DNA from: Paracyclopina nana
Taxonomy: Eukaryota; Arthropoda; Copepoda; Cyclopoida; Cyclopettidae
NCBI GenBank assembly: GCA_019096065.1
Contig: JAGUCH010000001.1
Coordinates: 7,192,001 to 7,256,000, forward strand
DNA length: 64,000 bases
Reading direction: 5' to 3'
Shown: one piece after another, positions 10,415-23,060 of the stretch
How positions within the stretch are numbered: position 1 is the stretch's first letter
Layout: each line of letters begins with the position of its first letter
Made by a program: the position numbers and the translations under genes
Notes under the pieces: generated by a model
The model's database searches: none
What the model was told of the DNA's origin: nothing
Seen by the model: only the letters and a program-made list of their open reading frames with translations

Positions 10415-13400
10415 CTGAAAATACAACAATTTAGTCACGCATAAATTATGTCAATTAAAAGTCTGCTACATACTCGGAAAACCAGCTGGCGGGAATGGAG
10501 TGTGAGCAGCCGGAGGGGCCACACCTGGTACCCCACTCGGAGGGGGCAAAAGGGGGTAGCCCAGCCCGAAATGAGTATGAGTGTGCGTGTGCACATGCCT
10601 CAGGGGTGGAGGCGACCTGGACCTAGATCCTGTCGGCGTTGTTGTCCTCGGCGAAGGCGTCCCCTTTCGACTGCTGGCAAAGTCTGAGGTTTTTGTGGTT
10701 GTCGAGGTCGTCGTCACCGTGTTGAACGAGGAGGACGGGGTCGACCTTGCGGTCACATTGGGCGAGGAAGTCCCGCTCCCCCGACCATGCATACCCCCGG
10801 GTGATTTAAGAGCTCGCTCCTGCAGCTCGTGAATTTTGTGCGAGGACGGAGACGAGGACGACGATGAGGTCATTGTTGCGGCTGCGGAAGCTGCCACAGC
10901 CGCGGCATAATATTGGTTGGCGTGCTGCTGCAGCAGGTCAAGAGCCTTCGTAGCTGAATTGCCGCCGGCCAAAGAGGTCACAGCTGCCATGGCCAAGGCA
11001 GCCGACCGACTCAGATCCTCGGGTGAGCTTCCGGAGGCCGACACGGGCATAAACGGAGGCCGCATGCTACCTGGACCTCCAAAGCCGGGATGCAGGTATG
11101 GATTTGATCCGTACAGGCTTGCAAGCAAGTGAGGAGGAATTCCGGCGGCCAAAAGGCCCGGATCATAAAATGGTGGCCTTCCCATGAGAGCCGGATGCAT
11201 AAGGCCGGCATAGGAGGTAGGCGTGGCCGGAGGCGGTCCTCTCGTCTCCATAGTGGCCTTCATGCCCTCATCCTCAACTTTCTTAGGGTGATACTCATGC
11301 TGTTGCTGCCGGTGCTGTTGTTGATGCGGCTCCTTTTTGGTATGGTTGTTGTCCCTGAATTCGGGCTTCACACTAATCATTGTCTTTTTGTGCTCGATGT
11401 TTGAGGAAGCAGCGGCTGTAGCAGAAGCTAGGTCTTCCGAGGGCGGCAACTTGACACCAGCCTTTCGGTCTTTCTCACGGTTATCACGATCAATCTGCTC
11501 CTTGAAAGCTTTCTCCTTTTCGGCTCTGTCTTTCTCGTACTTATTTTTGTACACTGGGTCGGTGGTGAGCATGTGAACATGCATGCCCGGATCCATCCCC
11601 GGAGGGATGGGGTATGGAAACGGCGGGAATCCGTAAGCCAGCAGCATTTTCTCGTATTCGATCGTGCCCGGCTGAGGACCAGTCACCAGCTCTTTCTTCT
11701 CTTTGGCAACTGCAGCAGCCTGCTGCGGGCTGACTGGCACCGTGGGCAACGAGGCTGTGGGCGGCAGGCCAAAAGGTAAGCCCATGTTAGAAGTCGGCGG
11801 TTGAGAGATGGGCACATTTGCACTAGCTCTCTTCCGGTCACTTTCATCGTCCGAAATATCGGAATAAGCTGGACTCTTTGCTGAAGGGGGCACCGTGTTG
11901 TTTGCCTCAGAGATGGAAGGCTGATTCGGGTGAATTTTCGGAGAACTTCCGTTGAGGCTTGCAGCTCGTGGCGGAGACGTGCCAGGCGAGCCTGAAGCTT
12001 TTTTATGCTTTTTCGCCTTCTTGAGATCGTCCAGTGCAAGATTTGGTGTTGGATCAGGCATGATCGTGGGGCGAGGCTGGATCGGCTTTAGATTGATGGC
12101 CGATGGCCCAAGCCCTCCACCATGCATGATTTGAGGGCCCGTGGCAGGCACGATGGGTCTGGCATTCACAGGTGGCCTTATCGGCTTCACGTGGGCCTGG
12201 GGAGGGGCCCTAGGCACAATAGGCAAGGACATGGCCGTTGTCTGAAGCACTGGTGCTGGGGGCCTCGCGTTGGCTGGAATTCCGCCCTCGATAGCTGATA
12301 CGGGGATCGGCTTTGCATCCAATGGAGGGCCAGGAACCTTGAGTCCGCTCGACGGGGGCAAAGGCACACTGATGGGCACCGATATCGAGCTGGAGTCAGT
12401 GGAGGCCGAGTTGGAGTTGGAAACCTCGTTGGGGCCGGGCGTGGAAGTTTTGCTGGATGATCCACTGTGGCTGTCGGTCGACCCGTTGTCCCCATTGCTG
12501 GCCTCCTTGGGCAGCCTATCCTTGGCCTCCTTCTCGAGCCGCTCAATCTCGGACGTATCACGAATATTGCCCACGTCGTCCAAAAGTTCCGGGTGAGCGT
12601 GGGACACGTGGAACCTGAGACCGTTGTGTTGCCTGTACCTCTTTTTGCAGTCTGATTTGGGACACACCAGAGCATAGGGCAAGGGCGGGGGCGGAATGTA
12701 CTTTTCCTCCTCCTTGTCCTTGGGCAACATGAAGAGGTCATCCTTGTCGTCCTTCCCCTTGACAGAGGAAGTGGCTGAATCCTTGTCACTTTCATTTCCC
12801 TTGGCTTCCTTCTCGGAGTCATCGTCCTCGTCCCCAGGAGAGTTACGAGATGAGTCAGTCCGCTTTCTCTTGTTCTCGTCGCCACTTTTTTCGTCCCCAT
12901 CGGATCCACGGCCTTTACGCTTAGCTGGGCTGTTAATGCCGGCACTTCCGCCCCGAGATTTGCTCTTGCTGGATCTGAGATTTTTTCGGGTCTCGGTTTC
13001 GACTGGAGTTCCGGCAGAACCACGCCCTCGTTTTGCGCCGCGTCCCTTGGGAGTCCGACTTTCCAACTCGGAGGTGGGGGACTCGGAGTACCTAGAAGGA
13101 AAGGAAGAGTGTCATATCGTAGTTATTGCTTCATGATGAGCAGCGCTCATTTTTGTGTAGTACCTCGGAGGAGCCCATTGATTGACGTGTCTAGTGGAAT
13201 CGAGAAGAGTGCCGACGTAGGTTTTGCCTCTCCAAGTGACATTAATGACAAGGACGCCTGAAAGGAGGAGGAGATCAGTTTTAATCTGTGAGATAGTTAA
13301 TATTTGCTCTCAACAACAACAACAACAAAAAGAATTATCATTGCTAAGCAAGCAACTGCATGCTATCTGATAGTATATGCTGTACGAACGAGAAAATGCT

Positions 13401-16400
13401 CCTCGTGAATGGTCAATTAGCTGAAAAGGCGCAATCATTTACCATCAGTCTCATTCCAGACGATTCCTTCAAGCGTGACTGAGGTGCCAGGATCCAGCGG
13501 GCCCAAACATTCGGGTTCAGTCATCGTGCCGATTTCTGTGCCCACGCTAGCGTCCACCTGTAACAAAGAATGGAGGAAAAGTTTATGGACCAATCTCAAG
13601 TAAGGGGAGATAGATGGTATGTGGCTCTAAGAACCCCCTGCCGACATATTATGCATTACACGAAGCCCTTCACGACTTCAGCAAGAGGAGAAGGAAGCAA
13701 AGAAGAAGACGACGACGACGCACTGTGGCAGCCCTCCAGCCAAAAAGTTGTCTCGTCCTAGCTCGGCCAAAACAAAACCCTCGTTTTCCACAACCTTTCT
13801 ACACGTTATTACAGAGTCACGGGTATGGCAGCGCTTTTGCCAGAATTCCCCCACTGTGCTGGCTGGTCTGCTCACGCTCATCTTCACAGAGTACTAAAAT
13901 CTAGCTGTTATCCTCCGCGATGACGACGACGATGATGATGATACCAGATTGAGTCTTTTTAAAATGGCCAATAATAATAATCGTCAATTTGCCTCAACTT
14001 CTCACACTCAAGATAAATGAAACCTCGTGATCTTTGCGCACACAAAAAAACATTCGAATGAAAGAGACAAGAATGCAGAGACAATGGCGAATGCAGCGAA
14101 CAGAGTTTAGAGGATTAATTTGTCTCGTTATGCTAAGCTTACACAGATTAGCATGATTTAGAAATTAGTTTTTATGCGACGCGGTCACGTCAACAGATCA
14201 GGAATTACTTGGCGAACAGTCTCAGAAAACGTGGGTGTGGGTTTCTTTATAGACACTTTTTTTGCTTCAATGTCTAGATAGGAGAAGCAGCAGCAGCCAG
14301 CATAGCTTGCATGCATGCAGCAGTAAGTAATGTATATAGTATGCTAGCTCACAAAGAAAGTTTTTTTCGACGACTCGGTTGAGTGGCCCAGCCAAGTAGA
14401 CTAGATCATTATACCTTGGGCATAATGGGAATCGGTTTAATATTAACGCCACGTGATCGGCTATAAAATATCAATTGATGATCCCCCGCTCGTTTTTTTT
14501 AATTGTTTCAGAATGCTACAGTATGATGTTGTTGGGGAGTTATTGTCTCGACTTCCTCAACACAAGAAGTAGTTCTTCTCCTTTGTGTGCCTTCTCGAGC
14601 AGCCTTGAACGATCGTTGCACAAAGCCACACACTTTTATTAGAAATTACTGCTCTTATAGAAGAGAGCCAATGTTTGAGGAGAAGTGTCGAGTAAAATTT
14701 CCAATCCCCTAAGTCAAAGAGTAAACAAATTGAGTGGAGGAACTTGACACGCGCGTGCGAGCTTTACAGTGCTACAACTACTCTCACTCTGCTGTAAATG
14801 TGTGCATGCACTATGTGTGGGTAGCAGAAATCTATATCATGAACCAAATTTGTGCCACTTTTTCCCACAACTTTTATAGCAAGGCAAAGCAGATTACCAG
14901 CTTAGATCCATATCTAGGAGTCATTTTTCTGGCTTCTTTTCTGGCCAAATAAGTGCATCCGAATCGAATAAATCCTTTTGCTTGGTCGACGAAAGCCGCT
15001 CAACCTTTCACATTTAGTGGTCTTCAGAGAAACGAGACGGCCGGTGGTGCACTGAGGGGAGAGATGACCTCAAAAGCCCTCATTAGCGTGCCATATCCCA
15101 TATAACGTCTTTCGCCTTCAGCCGAAGATTTATTGAAAATCGGGTCATTTTTAGCCTGACCTCTCTTGTAGAGTAGCTAACAAAGGACAAAGAGCCTTCG
15201 TTCGAAAGCATGCGAGGTGCAAAAAAGGCCAAGAGGACGACGCGTAGAAAGGCCACCAAAGAAAGCCAACCGACGACGACACTAACACACACTGACATGT
15301 TACATGTGCCACCCGAGACCTCTTTCATACCATTATGCTGGGAAAGATGAAATCTACTGTGTGCAGCCGGCAATCAGCAATTCAATGTGGTGTGGCAGCA
15401 ACTTTTGGAGGAGTAAACTTTATTCTTCTACAACCTACACCTACTACTAAACTGCCAAGTTTGCACTTGCGAGCAAATACAACTTTTCGGCGACGACGTA
15501 CTAAATCCTAGGCAAGGTGGCTACTACTTGCAGCGAGAGCGACTGTTCGCTAATTAGGCTTTAAAAAAGTTCATTTGCAGAATTAGGCGATTAGAGTTCG
15601 CCGCGGTCACTCGCTCCTACAAGTATATAGTCGCCGCGCTGCACATAAAAGGTTCTATATATCAGCTTTTATCCGGGAATTGTTATTTCTAACCTGTTCT
15701 TTTGTTTTTTGTATCACTACCACGCAGAGCACTCGAACGGCTTAATGATGGCAGATGTGATGGCTCTTCCTTTTTTCCGGCCGCGAGAAGGTAAACCCTC
15801 TATTACACTTTGTGCATCAACGCAACGCACTAGTGTGTGGTGTTTGTGTGTAGCAGCAATTCAGACATATTTTGCAGCACGTTTCGTTCCGGAGAAAACT
15901 GCATTCAACTATGTAAAACGCATATAGCTAGTAGCAGCGGCAGCCAAAATGCACAAAACAAGAGCAAATTAACCTCGATGCACAATCCACATTTATTCGC
16001 TCCCCTCCGATTCTTCCTCGGAGTTTGAATCGATCCATTGAAAAAGAGTGCTGCAGCTCTCCGCCTATCTGCCACATCGTGGATCGAGGACCAAAGATTA
16101 AGGGACGCCATAAGGTGTGTGAGAGTTGGTTGTCGTCGTCGTGAGCCACCATCAATTGTGAGACCACCAAGAAGAAATGTTAATACAACTCTCTCGCGCG
16201 CGGGCTGGCAGGGCAGGCAGAAAAGCCATTGAAAACATTAGAGGCATGAAAGAGCCATAATCGAGAGGACCCAATTTGTTAGAAACTTTGTGCACAACTT
16301 GGGCACTAACAGCAGCAGCACAACCAACCAACTTTAGAGGATCGCAAGTAGAAGAAGCAGAGGAGAAGACGTCGTCGTCGTCGTCGTCGTCGAAGCATCT

Positions 16401-19400
16401 GATGTGGGAAAGCTCTGCAATACCTACTTCTACAACTACGCCACTGTGGGGAGTAATGGCCCATAAAAAGCTCGTTTTTGCAAAGAGTGCATGACAACGA
16501 CCAAAATTTGGGCCGAAATTGAAGAAGGAGCTAGCAGCTTTTTAACCGAGACAATTGGTCCCCGAAGTGGGAGTGTAACTGAGAGAAAGCAGAAGCACTC
16601 CTTTTGCCAACTTCTACTACTTCGAGAGGGGGCTTAATTGTGTTACATGGAACTTGTAGCAGGATAAATCTCAATGGCCACAATGCACGATATTATGCAA
16701 ATAAAAGTACGTGTTATATACAGGAGCAGCGCGACTGGCTAAAAAACGACGGCAGATGTTTCAATTGTGTGCGCAGTAGATGAAGTAGCATGATGTTTGA
16801 CATGACATCATCATGAAAAGGAGAAGGAAAAAAAAACACCATCGAGATCAGATCTGGTATCTGGAAGTAAACAAGTTTTTGAAGTGACTCCTTGAACCGC
16901 GAAGATTTACGAGCTGGCGTGTGCAAAGGGAAAAAGTGTTTACTTTTGTATGCTGCTTTGTTGAAACAATCTATGCACATCAGAGAAAGAGCAACAAGAA
17001 AAATGTTGGGCATTGGGAAAAGTGTTGGATATGGTCGTACACGTTTATTGCCTTTCCCTTTTTGTTGTGAAGCTCCTTTCTAGAACTACTGCTACTAGAT
17101 ACTAGTAAAGATATATTGTAGCACCGAAACTGCGCCTCTCCCCCCTCCCAGCTCCGCAACTTCCTCTGTTCAGTGTAAGAAAATCGTCCATGTGATACGC
17201 TATTTAGACCTATAATTGCGCAAGTAGTATATTTGTCCAAAGAACTACTTCTCCGCTAGTATGCCATAAAGTGCATCACCTCAAAAGGTCACGTGTAGAC
17301 ATGAGTTATGAGGAGTTGGGAATATTTTCATCGGGCACAAACTAGACACGGTGTGGCTTGAGAAGTGAAAAGAAGGAGCGATGATTACATGCACAATTTT
17401 CACGCAGCCTTAAAGGTGAAAATGATGGCCCAGAGTGCAGCGAAAAAATCCATTATCCTTGGCAAACATCATGAGATGCCTCTGAGATAAACAAAGGGGC
17501 CAAGCTTAATTTGCATACAAAGGGCTCGGCTTAGCTGGCAGATTCGTCTTAATTAATTAACTTCCGATTTATCTCGGACGAATATGCATGCTATTGTGGT
17601 CTCCTTCGACAATCATAGCACGTGTCCCCAAAACGACTGAGCCAGAATCGATAAAATCGATCGTCGTCAATGTGTGATACTGCGGATCCTACCAAAAAGC
17701 AAGATCACGCGCGCACTATTTTACCACTGCTTTACCGGAAAAGCGAAAATGCAATTACTACTTCATGGTGTTATGATCTACATGCACGAAATGGACCGAT
17801 TTGGCCGTTTTCTTTTTTTATTGCTCGCACAGTATGGTGAGCAGCGTCCATTTACAGTCAATAGAGTGAAAAACGCTGCATTTATAATGAGGCTCGTTGT
17901 GGCCATTATTATGGACACGTGTTTTTAGAGCGATTTGCCTATTCATCAAGTGAAGAAAGAATCGGGATGAGGGCCTAGCACAAAACAAACATGAGGCGAA
18001 AAACGCGCGCATATAGCTCAATTTGGAGCATGTACAGCAGGAAATGAGAAATGTGGGAGTTTTTCTCCTACTGCTGCTGCTACTCCATCTCTTCTTCTGG
18101 CTGCTCCTATTTACATAGCCGAAAAATAATGGCTGCCGGGGGGCGCAGTAGTGGTGCAAAATTTACATACTCATCAAAAGGTATCCAGCCAAGGTATGTC
18201 ACCAAGCACAGGCTTCTTGGTCGACAATGGGCAGGAACCTGATTGTTAGAATTGGCTTCCAAGATAAGAATGGTGGTAGTTGTAGCATGATAAATGGGAT
18301 GGAAAATGCGCGCGTCTGGCTCAGAAAAAAGGTTCGAGCACACCATTTCATAAAAGAGCTAATGCACCAAGAAAAATCCCCCAGGTCTCTCGCTCTCACT
18401 CTCTCTCCCTTCCCCTTGAGTTCAAAGGAGGCATATTGATTTTCCTTCTTCAGATGTAGTAAGGGCGTGTAGCGCAAATCACCCTGAATCAACGTTGTCA
18501 CGCTGACTTTTGGCCATGGGAAAACAAGTGAAAACGATTGCAGCAGTCATTGTCTGCAAGCAGACCTTGGTCAAAATGTACACGACGACAGACTGTTTAA
18601 GCCTCATTATGCAAACAAACCGAATGATTAGGGCAAAAATATGCTACATTCCTGCCGGAAACGACAACAAGCTTTTGTTTCATGATGGTGATGATCACGC
18701 CATCACCTGGGGTCTCCTGGTATGCCCAAAAATGATTACCATGATCATAATGGCTTGATCCCACACTGAGCGCTAAGAAACCCTTTTTGAGCTGATGATG
18801 GCCCAAATCATCGACAACAACAACATCACACAGCCCTAGCCTCAAAAGCAATTAGAAACTGAGCATTGCAAAAGAATGCAGTCCGACCACGTCGATGGCC
18901 AGGTATAACAACAGCAGCTTCAACGGCTCGCTGTACCGTGGGCGAGGAGCATTCACGTTGCTTCACAAGGGTTTTCACTTCTTCTTCGTTTCCTTTTGGT
19001 CCGCATTTGCGGTGCAGCATAGCTTTTAGGAGCAGAGCGCAATTTGTCGAACAAAGGAAAGCTAATCTAGCATGCCAGAAGTAGTACAATGATAAAAAAT
19101 CATACACTCCTGGCTGGCTGGGCTTGAACACGTGTCATAGTCAATCGGCATGCGAGAGTCTAACGAAGAAGCTGAGGCTATTAGAAGCATTTCAGCAGAT
19201 GTTGGCCAACGAAATTCTTTCGAGAGATAAGCAACTACTTCTCGGCGAGGCGGCGCGCGGCGACTAAATTGTAATTCTAGGATTCCTCTTTTTTGCTCCT
19301 CTGCTCTTTTGATCATCCAGCCCCACCTCAAACTGATAAATCTTTCCTACAGCTCCTCCAACTTCTTCTCCTCACATATTGGCAGTCGCTGGCCTCCCCC

Positions 19401-22400
19401 CCTTTTCCGTGGTGTCGCTTCTTCTTCATATCTAAGAGGGCATTATTTCCTGCCTCTCTCTGGATGAGCAAGTTGGTGACCGGCGCGGGGAAAAAAGAGC
19501 GCCTTCGGCTAAAGCCTGAACTCTAGCCATAAATTTTCATCTATTAGGGCAGGTCTATCCAAGGCTATCAAATGGCCGCCGCCGCATGGCTATGGAGCAG
19601 TCCAACTTTCTTGAAGTACAGCATTGCGTGTCGTGCTGCTCGCAAATGCTCGTGAGTATCTGGACCGAGGGAAAAAATGAATTTTCCATGTAATGGGCCA
19701 GTGATAACAATCACTTATTGAGCGAGCCCAAAGTTTTGCCATTAGTTAGGGCACGTGTTTGTAGCCAGGTACTTTTTGTGAACGTCGTTCACACCACTGT
19801 AGCTGCTGCTACTACTACTGCTGCTCTTTAGCATGTGCACTCTATATATATTTAGTACTACACCACTCGACACCTCCCATTATTTGCCGGGACTTAATGG
19901 TGTCTCGCCATGTGGTGGTTACTGGCTGGAATTAATTTTTCAAAGCCCCTTCTAACTTTCATGCTGAAAACTGCGCGTAAAGACACATCTCAACTAGCAG
20001 CCAAAGAGTTGACCATAAAAGCTGAAGCGCTTGCGAGCTGATTTTACGACTGTTTCCCAGAGCTGCAGCCATTGCACAGTGGGAGCACTCGAAGCATAAA
20101 AACCTGCCTCAAACAGCCGTGAAGTCAACGGCCAATTTGAAAACCATCGCTACCATATCTAGGGGTTTGGGAGGCGTTGGCCCCAACCGTGCGTGTATGT
20201 GCTTTGTATGCTCGTGTGTGCTCATGATCATCATAATGGCGGCAATTACCAAGTCCGCAAATGAACTTTTGCGACGGAAAGAGCCTCCGTGCATTCTGGA
20301 GTAGTCGGTATCAGGTGAAACGTCGTCATGAAAAGTGCCATTATCGTAGCCGAGGAAGCAGGCTGGAAGCTCTCATTTCCAACTCAGGCGGATTGACAAG
20401 GTCAAAGTGATATGTCTCCTCCTGCGGCAGGAGATTAGCATTTCTGACCATGTTTTTCAAAACCCCGTGGAAGTCGTGATGCTGCAAATCACGGTGGGCT
20501 TGACCTCTATTAATTTCATCCATACATAGCGAGAGTTGTTCGAATGTCGCAACTACTACTATCTGATTATTCAGCACAGTGGAGCAAATTTCGGTTAACA
20601 TCTGCTCTCTTCTGGATCATCCACAGGGGGTCGAACCATGGCGCGCCATGTGTGATGAATGCGACACATTTCATCACGAAAATGGGATGAATTAGACCAT
20701 CAGCAGCAGCAGCAGCCGTAGCTAGCAGCAACTAATTGACCTGACCAAGATTTTAAAAAGGTGCGCAGTGACACATTTAATAAGGGTGGAGCAGCTCTCG
20801 AGCTCGGCGACGAAAGAAGGACTAGTACATAACGACCCCTGCTGCTGTGGTTTTGGCCCTCCCCCCTCCTCCTGCTCGAGCTCGAGTTGGTTCTTTCTGC
20901 AATGTATTGTTATTCTCCATTATGCTCGTCCAACCCTAGTGGTACGAGTACAGCTTGCTCATGCAAGATTCATAGAATCCACTCTGTCCACCGCACCACC
21001 ACCAAGAATGCCAGCTCACACACAAGCACGACGAGCGCATCTCGATGACACTCGCATTTCTCAGGCGCTAATTTAGCTCGGAATCAGAGATGATTATCCG
21101 TTCAAGATGTTTTCTGCACCGCAGCAGTTTCAGGAGCCAAGGCCACTTTTTCTTCGCGCGCCTCTGAAACAATGGACACAACACAAAGCAAAGTGTGACT
21201 TTACGGCGGCGCAAGCAGCAGCAGCAGAAAAAGCGTGAAAAGCGCCAATGCAATCTGTGCTAGGCTTCCTAGACACAAGGAGGAGAAGAGCCTCACTTAC
21301 TTAACTAAAGTTGGCCTCTAACTTTCTTCTCAGGCTCGGCGAGAAGAGCAGCGGCGGAGCTGAGAAGCTCGAATAAAGAAGAGGACGAGACGTATAGAGA
21401 AGAGAGATATGGCATGCCAAATTATCATCTCGAAGATTGCGTCGTCTCGAGACATCACACAAATAAACAACGACAATTGAACGGACAGGAAGCGAGAAAA
21501 TAGGGGGCGTGGTAGCAGTTCAAAGTTGGGATCACACTGGGAATTTCTCGCCCAACAAAGGGGATCATTAAGGGGAGAAAACGTAAAGCTCTAAAAATCC
21601 ACTCTGTTTAGATGAGACAACAACTGTTATGCATGCTAAATATGGCTCCCCGAAAAAAAGGGAAAAAAAACCGAGTTGCGGAATTGATCGCAGCAGCAAT
21701 GCAATGGTAGTAGTAGTGGAGAATGTTGCTGCGGATGAGACGAAAGGTCTCGAGGGAGACATTTGTGAACTCAAGAAGTCTTCTTACCTTTTGGCGTTTG
21801 GCGGCGGGTGGTCCTCCTCCTCCTGCTGCTGCTGCTGCTGCGGCAGAACTTCCATCCACTTTAGATTTGGAATTCACCTTATTGTTTGAAGACACTTTGC
21901 CGAGATCACCATTCTGGGGCTGAGGTGCAGGAGCCGGCGATTTGGCCACCTTCTTACTGCTGCTGCTGCCGTTGTTGTCACTGTTATTGCTACTCAGCCT
22001 CACTTTGTTGCCACCCACGGCCTTGGGGCCGCCGTGCTTCACTGCAGCGGCCTTGGCCGCAGCCACGATATCCGCCGCACTCATGAGGGCAGGGTCGCAG
22101 GGCATGAAGGATCCATTGGGCACGGGCGAGCCCTCACGAGGGCTGCTCGAGCCCCCGGCGGCCCCCAAGATCGACCCCGAGGAGGGCTTGTTGGGCACAA
22201 TTTCGAGTTTGCCCTCGGGGTGCCTGGGGCCCTGCTTGGTCCGCTTGATCTTCATCTTGAGGCCCTTCTCCTTGTCCCCGTTTGCGGGCGTGGAAGTGGA
22301 CGTGGAGGCCGCAGCAGAGGCCGCCGTGGTGGCCGTGAGTGTCTCGGTGAGGGTCTGCGTGGCCGAGCCACTCCCGCCGCTGTTGCAGTGAGTGGTCACG

Positions 22401-22717
22401 AGTGTCTTCAACTTTGAGGCCACCGCGGCGGCGTTCGTCGAGGTGACGACGGGCGTGGCCGAGGGCACTGAGGTGGAGGCCGCCGCCGACATTGTGGGGG
22501 TGGCGGCCTCTGTCGCCTTGGGCGACGCACTGGTCATGGGAACCGAAGCCATGGCCTCCTTGTCGATGTCGGCATCCAAGTCGATGATGAGGTTGCCAAC
22601 GTCGACGTCGGGCCAGTTGTCGTTGTCCTCCAATTCGAAGTCGTTGGCGCCCTTTTTAACGAGTTGCTTTCTTGCTTTGGGAGCCGCTGATGGCAGAATT
22701 CGTTTTTCCTCCTGCAT
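10350..22717 (-). CDS. sbb: Scribbler/brakeless-like (ZNF608/609 family) nuclear zinc-finger cofactor, gene A
   Basis: Family members are nuclear transcriptional cofactors acting in neural and axon-guidance development. Five coding exons (22717-21788, 13557-13443, 13257-13164, 13091-10474, 10414-10350) join in consistent phases into 1273 aa, close to the 1.3-1.5 kb-residue size of vertebrate ZNF609. Landmarks in family order: a [16 protein letters not shown] block at 35-50; the EPECLGP...GIVWNETDG block at about 323-349; a conserved [14 protein letters not shown] block at about 354-367; one C2H2 finger (Cys523, Cys528, His541, His546); [14 protein letters not shown] near 714-727; [11 protein letters not shown] at 786-796; [13 protein letters not shown] at about 1096-1108; a His/Thr run then [10 protein letters not shown] near the C-terminus. 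The rest is low complexity. The ATG at 22717 follows an in-frame stop, but an acceptor-like CAG overlaps it, so an upstream coding exon is possible. Confidence 0.9.
10474..13091 (-). CDS. sbb: Gene A coding exon 4 (large, zinc finger and low-complexity tail)
   Basis: Starts after TTCTAG with the conserved [10 protein letters not shown] sequence. It then carries a Lys/Arg/Ser/Asp-rich region, the single C2H2 finger and the remaining conserved motifs listed for the gene. It ends at a GTATGT donor at 10473-10472; the apparent C-terminus beyond that point is intron read-through. Confidence 0.9.
13164..13257 (-). CDS. sbb: Gene A coding exon 3
   Basis: Ninety-four bases encoding [20 protein letters not shown] then a short STRH...WAPPR tail, the most conserved block of the ZNF608/609 family. 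The acceptor is TTTCAG and the donor is GGTACT. The flanking introns are 185 nt (upstream) and 72 nt (downstream). Confidence 0.9.
13443..13557 (-). CDS. sbb: Gene A coding exon 2
   Basis: Thirty-eight codons plus one base, flanked by TTACAG and GGTAAA. It encodes [15 protein letters not shown] followed by a GIVWNETDG block, closely matching the conserved [12 protein letters not shown]...GIVWQET block known from ZNF609. It is too short to appear as an ORF of its own and was found by similarity and splice sites. Confidence 0.9.
13558..21787 (-). other. Long first intron of gene A (8.2 kb)
   Basis: Non-coding intron, phase 0, at the same codon position as the 9.7-kb intron of the paralogue. 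It holds a (GTC)7 microsatellite at 16371-16391, GAC/GAT triplet runs near 13920-13943 and many GCTGCT/AGCAGC words. No nested gene, tRNA or transposon ORF was recognised. Long conserved introns in such developmental genes often hold enhancers, but nothing here proves it. Confidence 0.75.
16371..16391. repeat. (GTC)7 microsatellite in gene A intron 1
   Basis: Seven uninterrupted GTC units. Confidence 0.95.
21788..22717 (-). CDS. sbb: Gene A coding exon 1 (310 aa)
   Basis: Carries the N-terminal acidic motif typical of the family ([10 protein letters not shown] at residues 41-50), a GLKMKIKR basic motif and long Ser/Thr/Ala-rich runs, including a poly-Ala tract from CAG-type triplets near its end. 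It ends in phase 0 at CAAAAG before GTAAGA. The long open frame continuing past the donor is intron read-through. Confidence 0.88.
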
Positions 22718-22739
22718 TGGGAGGGACGGTCAGCCTCCA

Positions 22740-23060
22740 CACCATGGAGACCGGTCACTGGGTCCGCATGTCAGCTGTCGCGAGCCACGAGGGGTCACAC
22801 TGTTTTTGTAGCGCGCGCGCGCGCGCTCGACCAACGGGTTAAGTGTGGCGTGCGTACGTGTTTGCCGCGAGCGTGCGTCGTCGATGCGTTCTCGGCGGTG
22901 GCCGGCTGCCAACTGAACTCGCCGCACGCGGAGCCAGAAGCAGCGCGCGCGCGCAACCGAGGAAAACGCGCGCCCGTCGCGGACAACTTTTCGGTACCGG
23001 CGCGCCGGGCCAACTGGGCTGAGCTGCTGAGGAGAGGAGAGCGCGAATCCAGACCATCTT
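22740..23060 (-). promoter_or_regulatory. CpG-rich 5' flank of gene A, probable promoter region
   Basis: Immediately upstream of the gene A start the sequence becomes very rich in CpG, including a pure (GC)n tract at about 22809-22827 and several GCGCGC blocks near 22945-22975. CpG density falls again beyond about 23060. This is the expected look of a CpG-rich transcription start region; no TATA box was seen. The exact start site is not determined. Confidence 0.45.
22809..22827. repeat. (GC)n tract upstream of gene A
   Basis: Alternating GC dinucleotides for about 18 bp, about 100 bp upstream of the start codon. Alternating purine-pyrimidine GC is the classic Z-DNA-prone sequence. Confidence 0.85.

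Noticed and set aside
12187..13023. 278-aa minus-strand ORF in another frame of gene A
   Set aside because: It is a frame shadow of the confirmed zinc-finger exon, as are the plus-strand ORFs between 10.5 and 13.1 kb.
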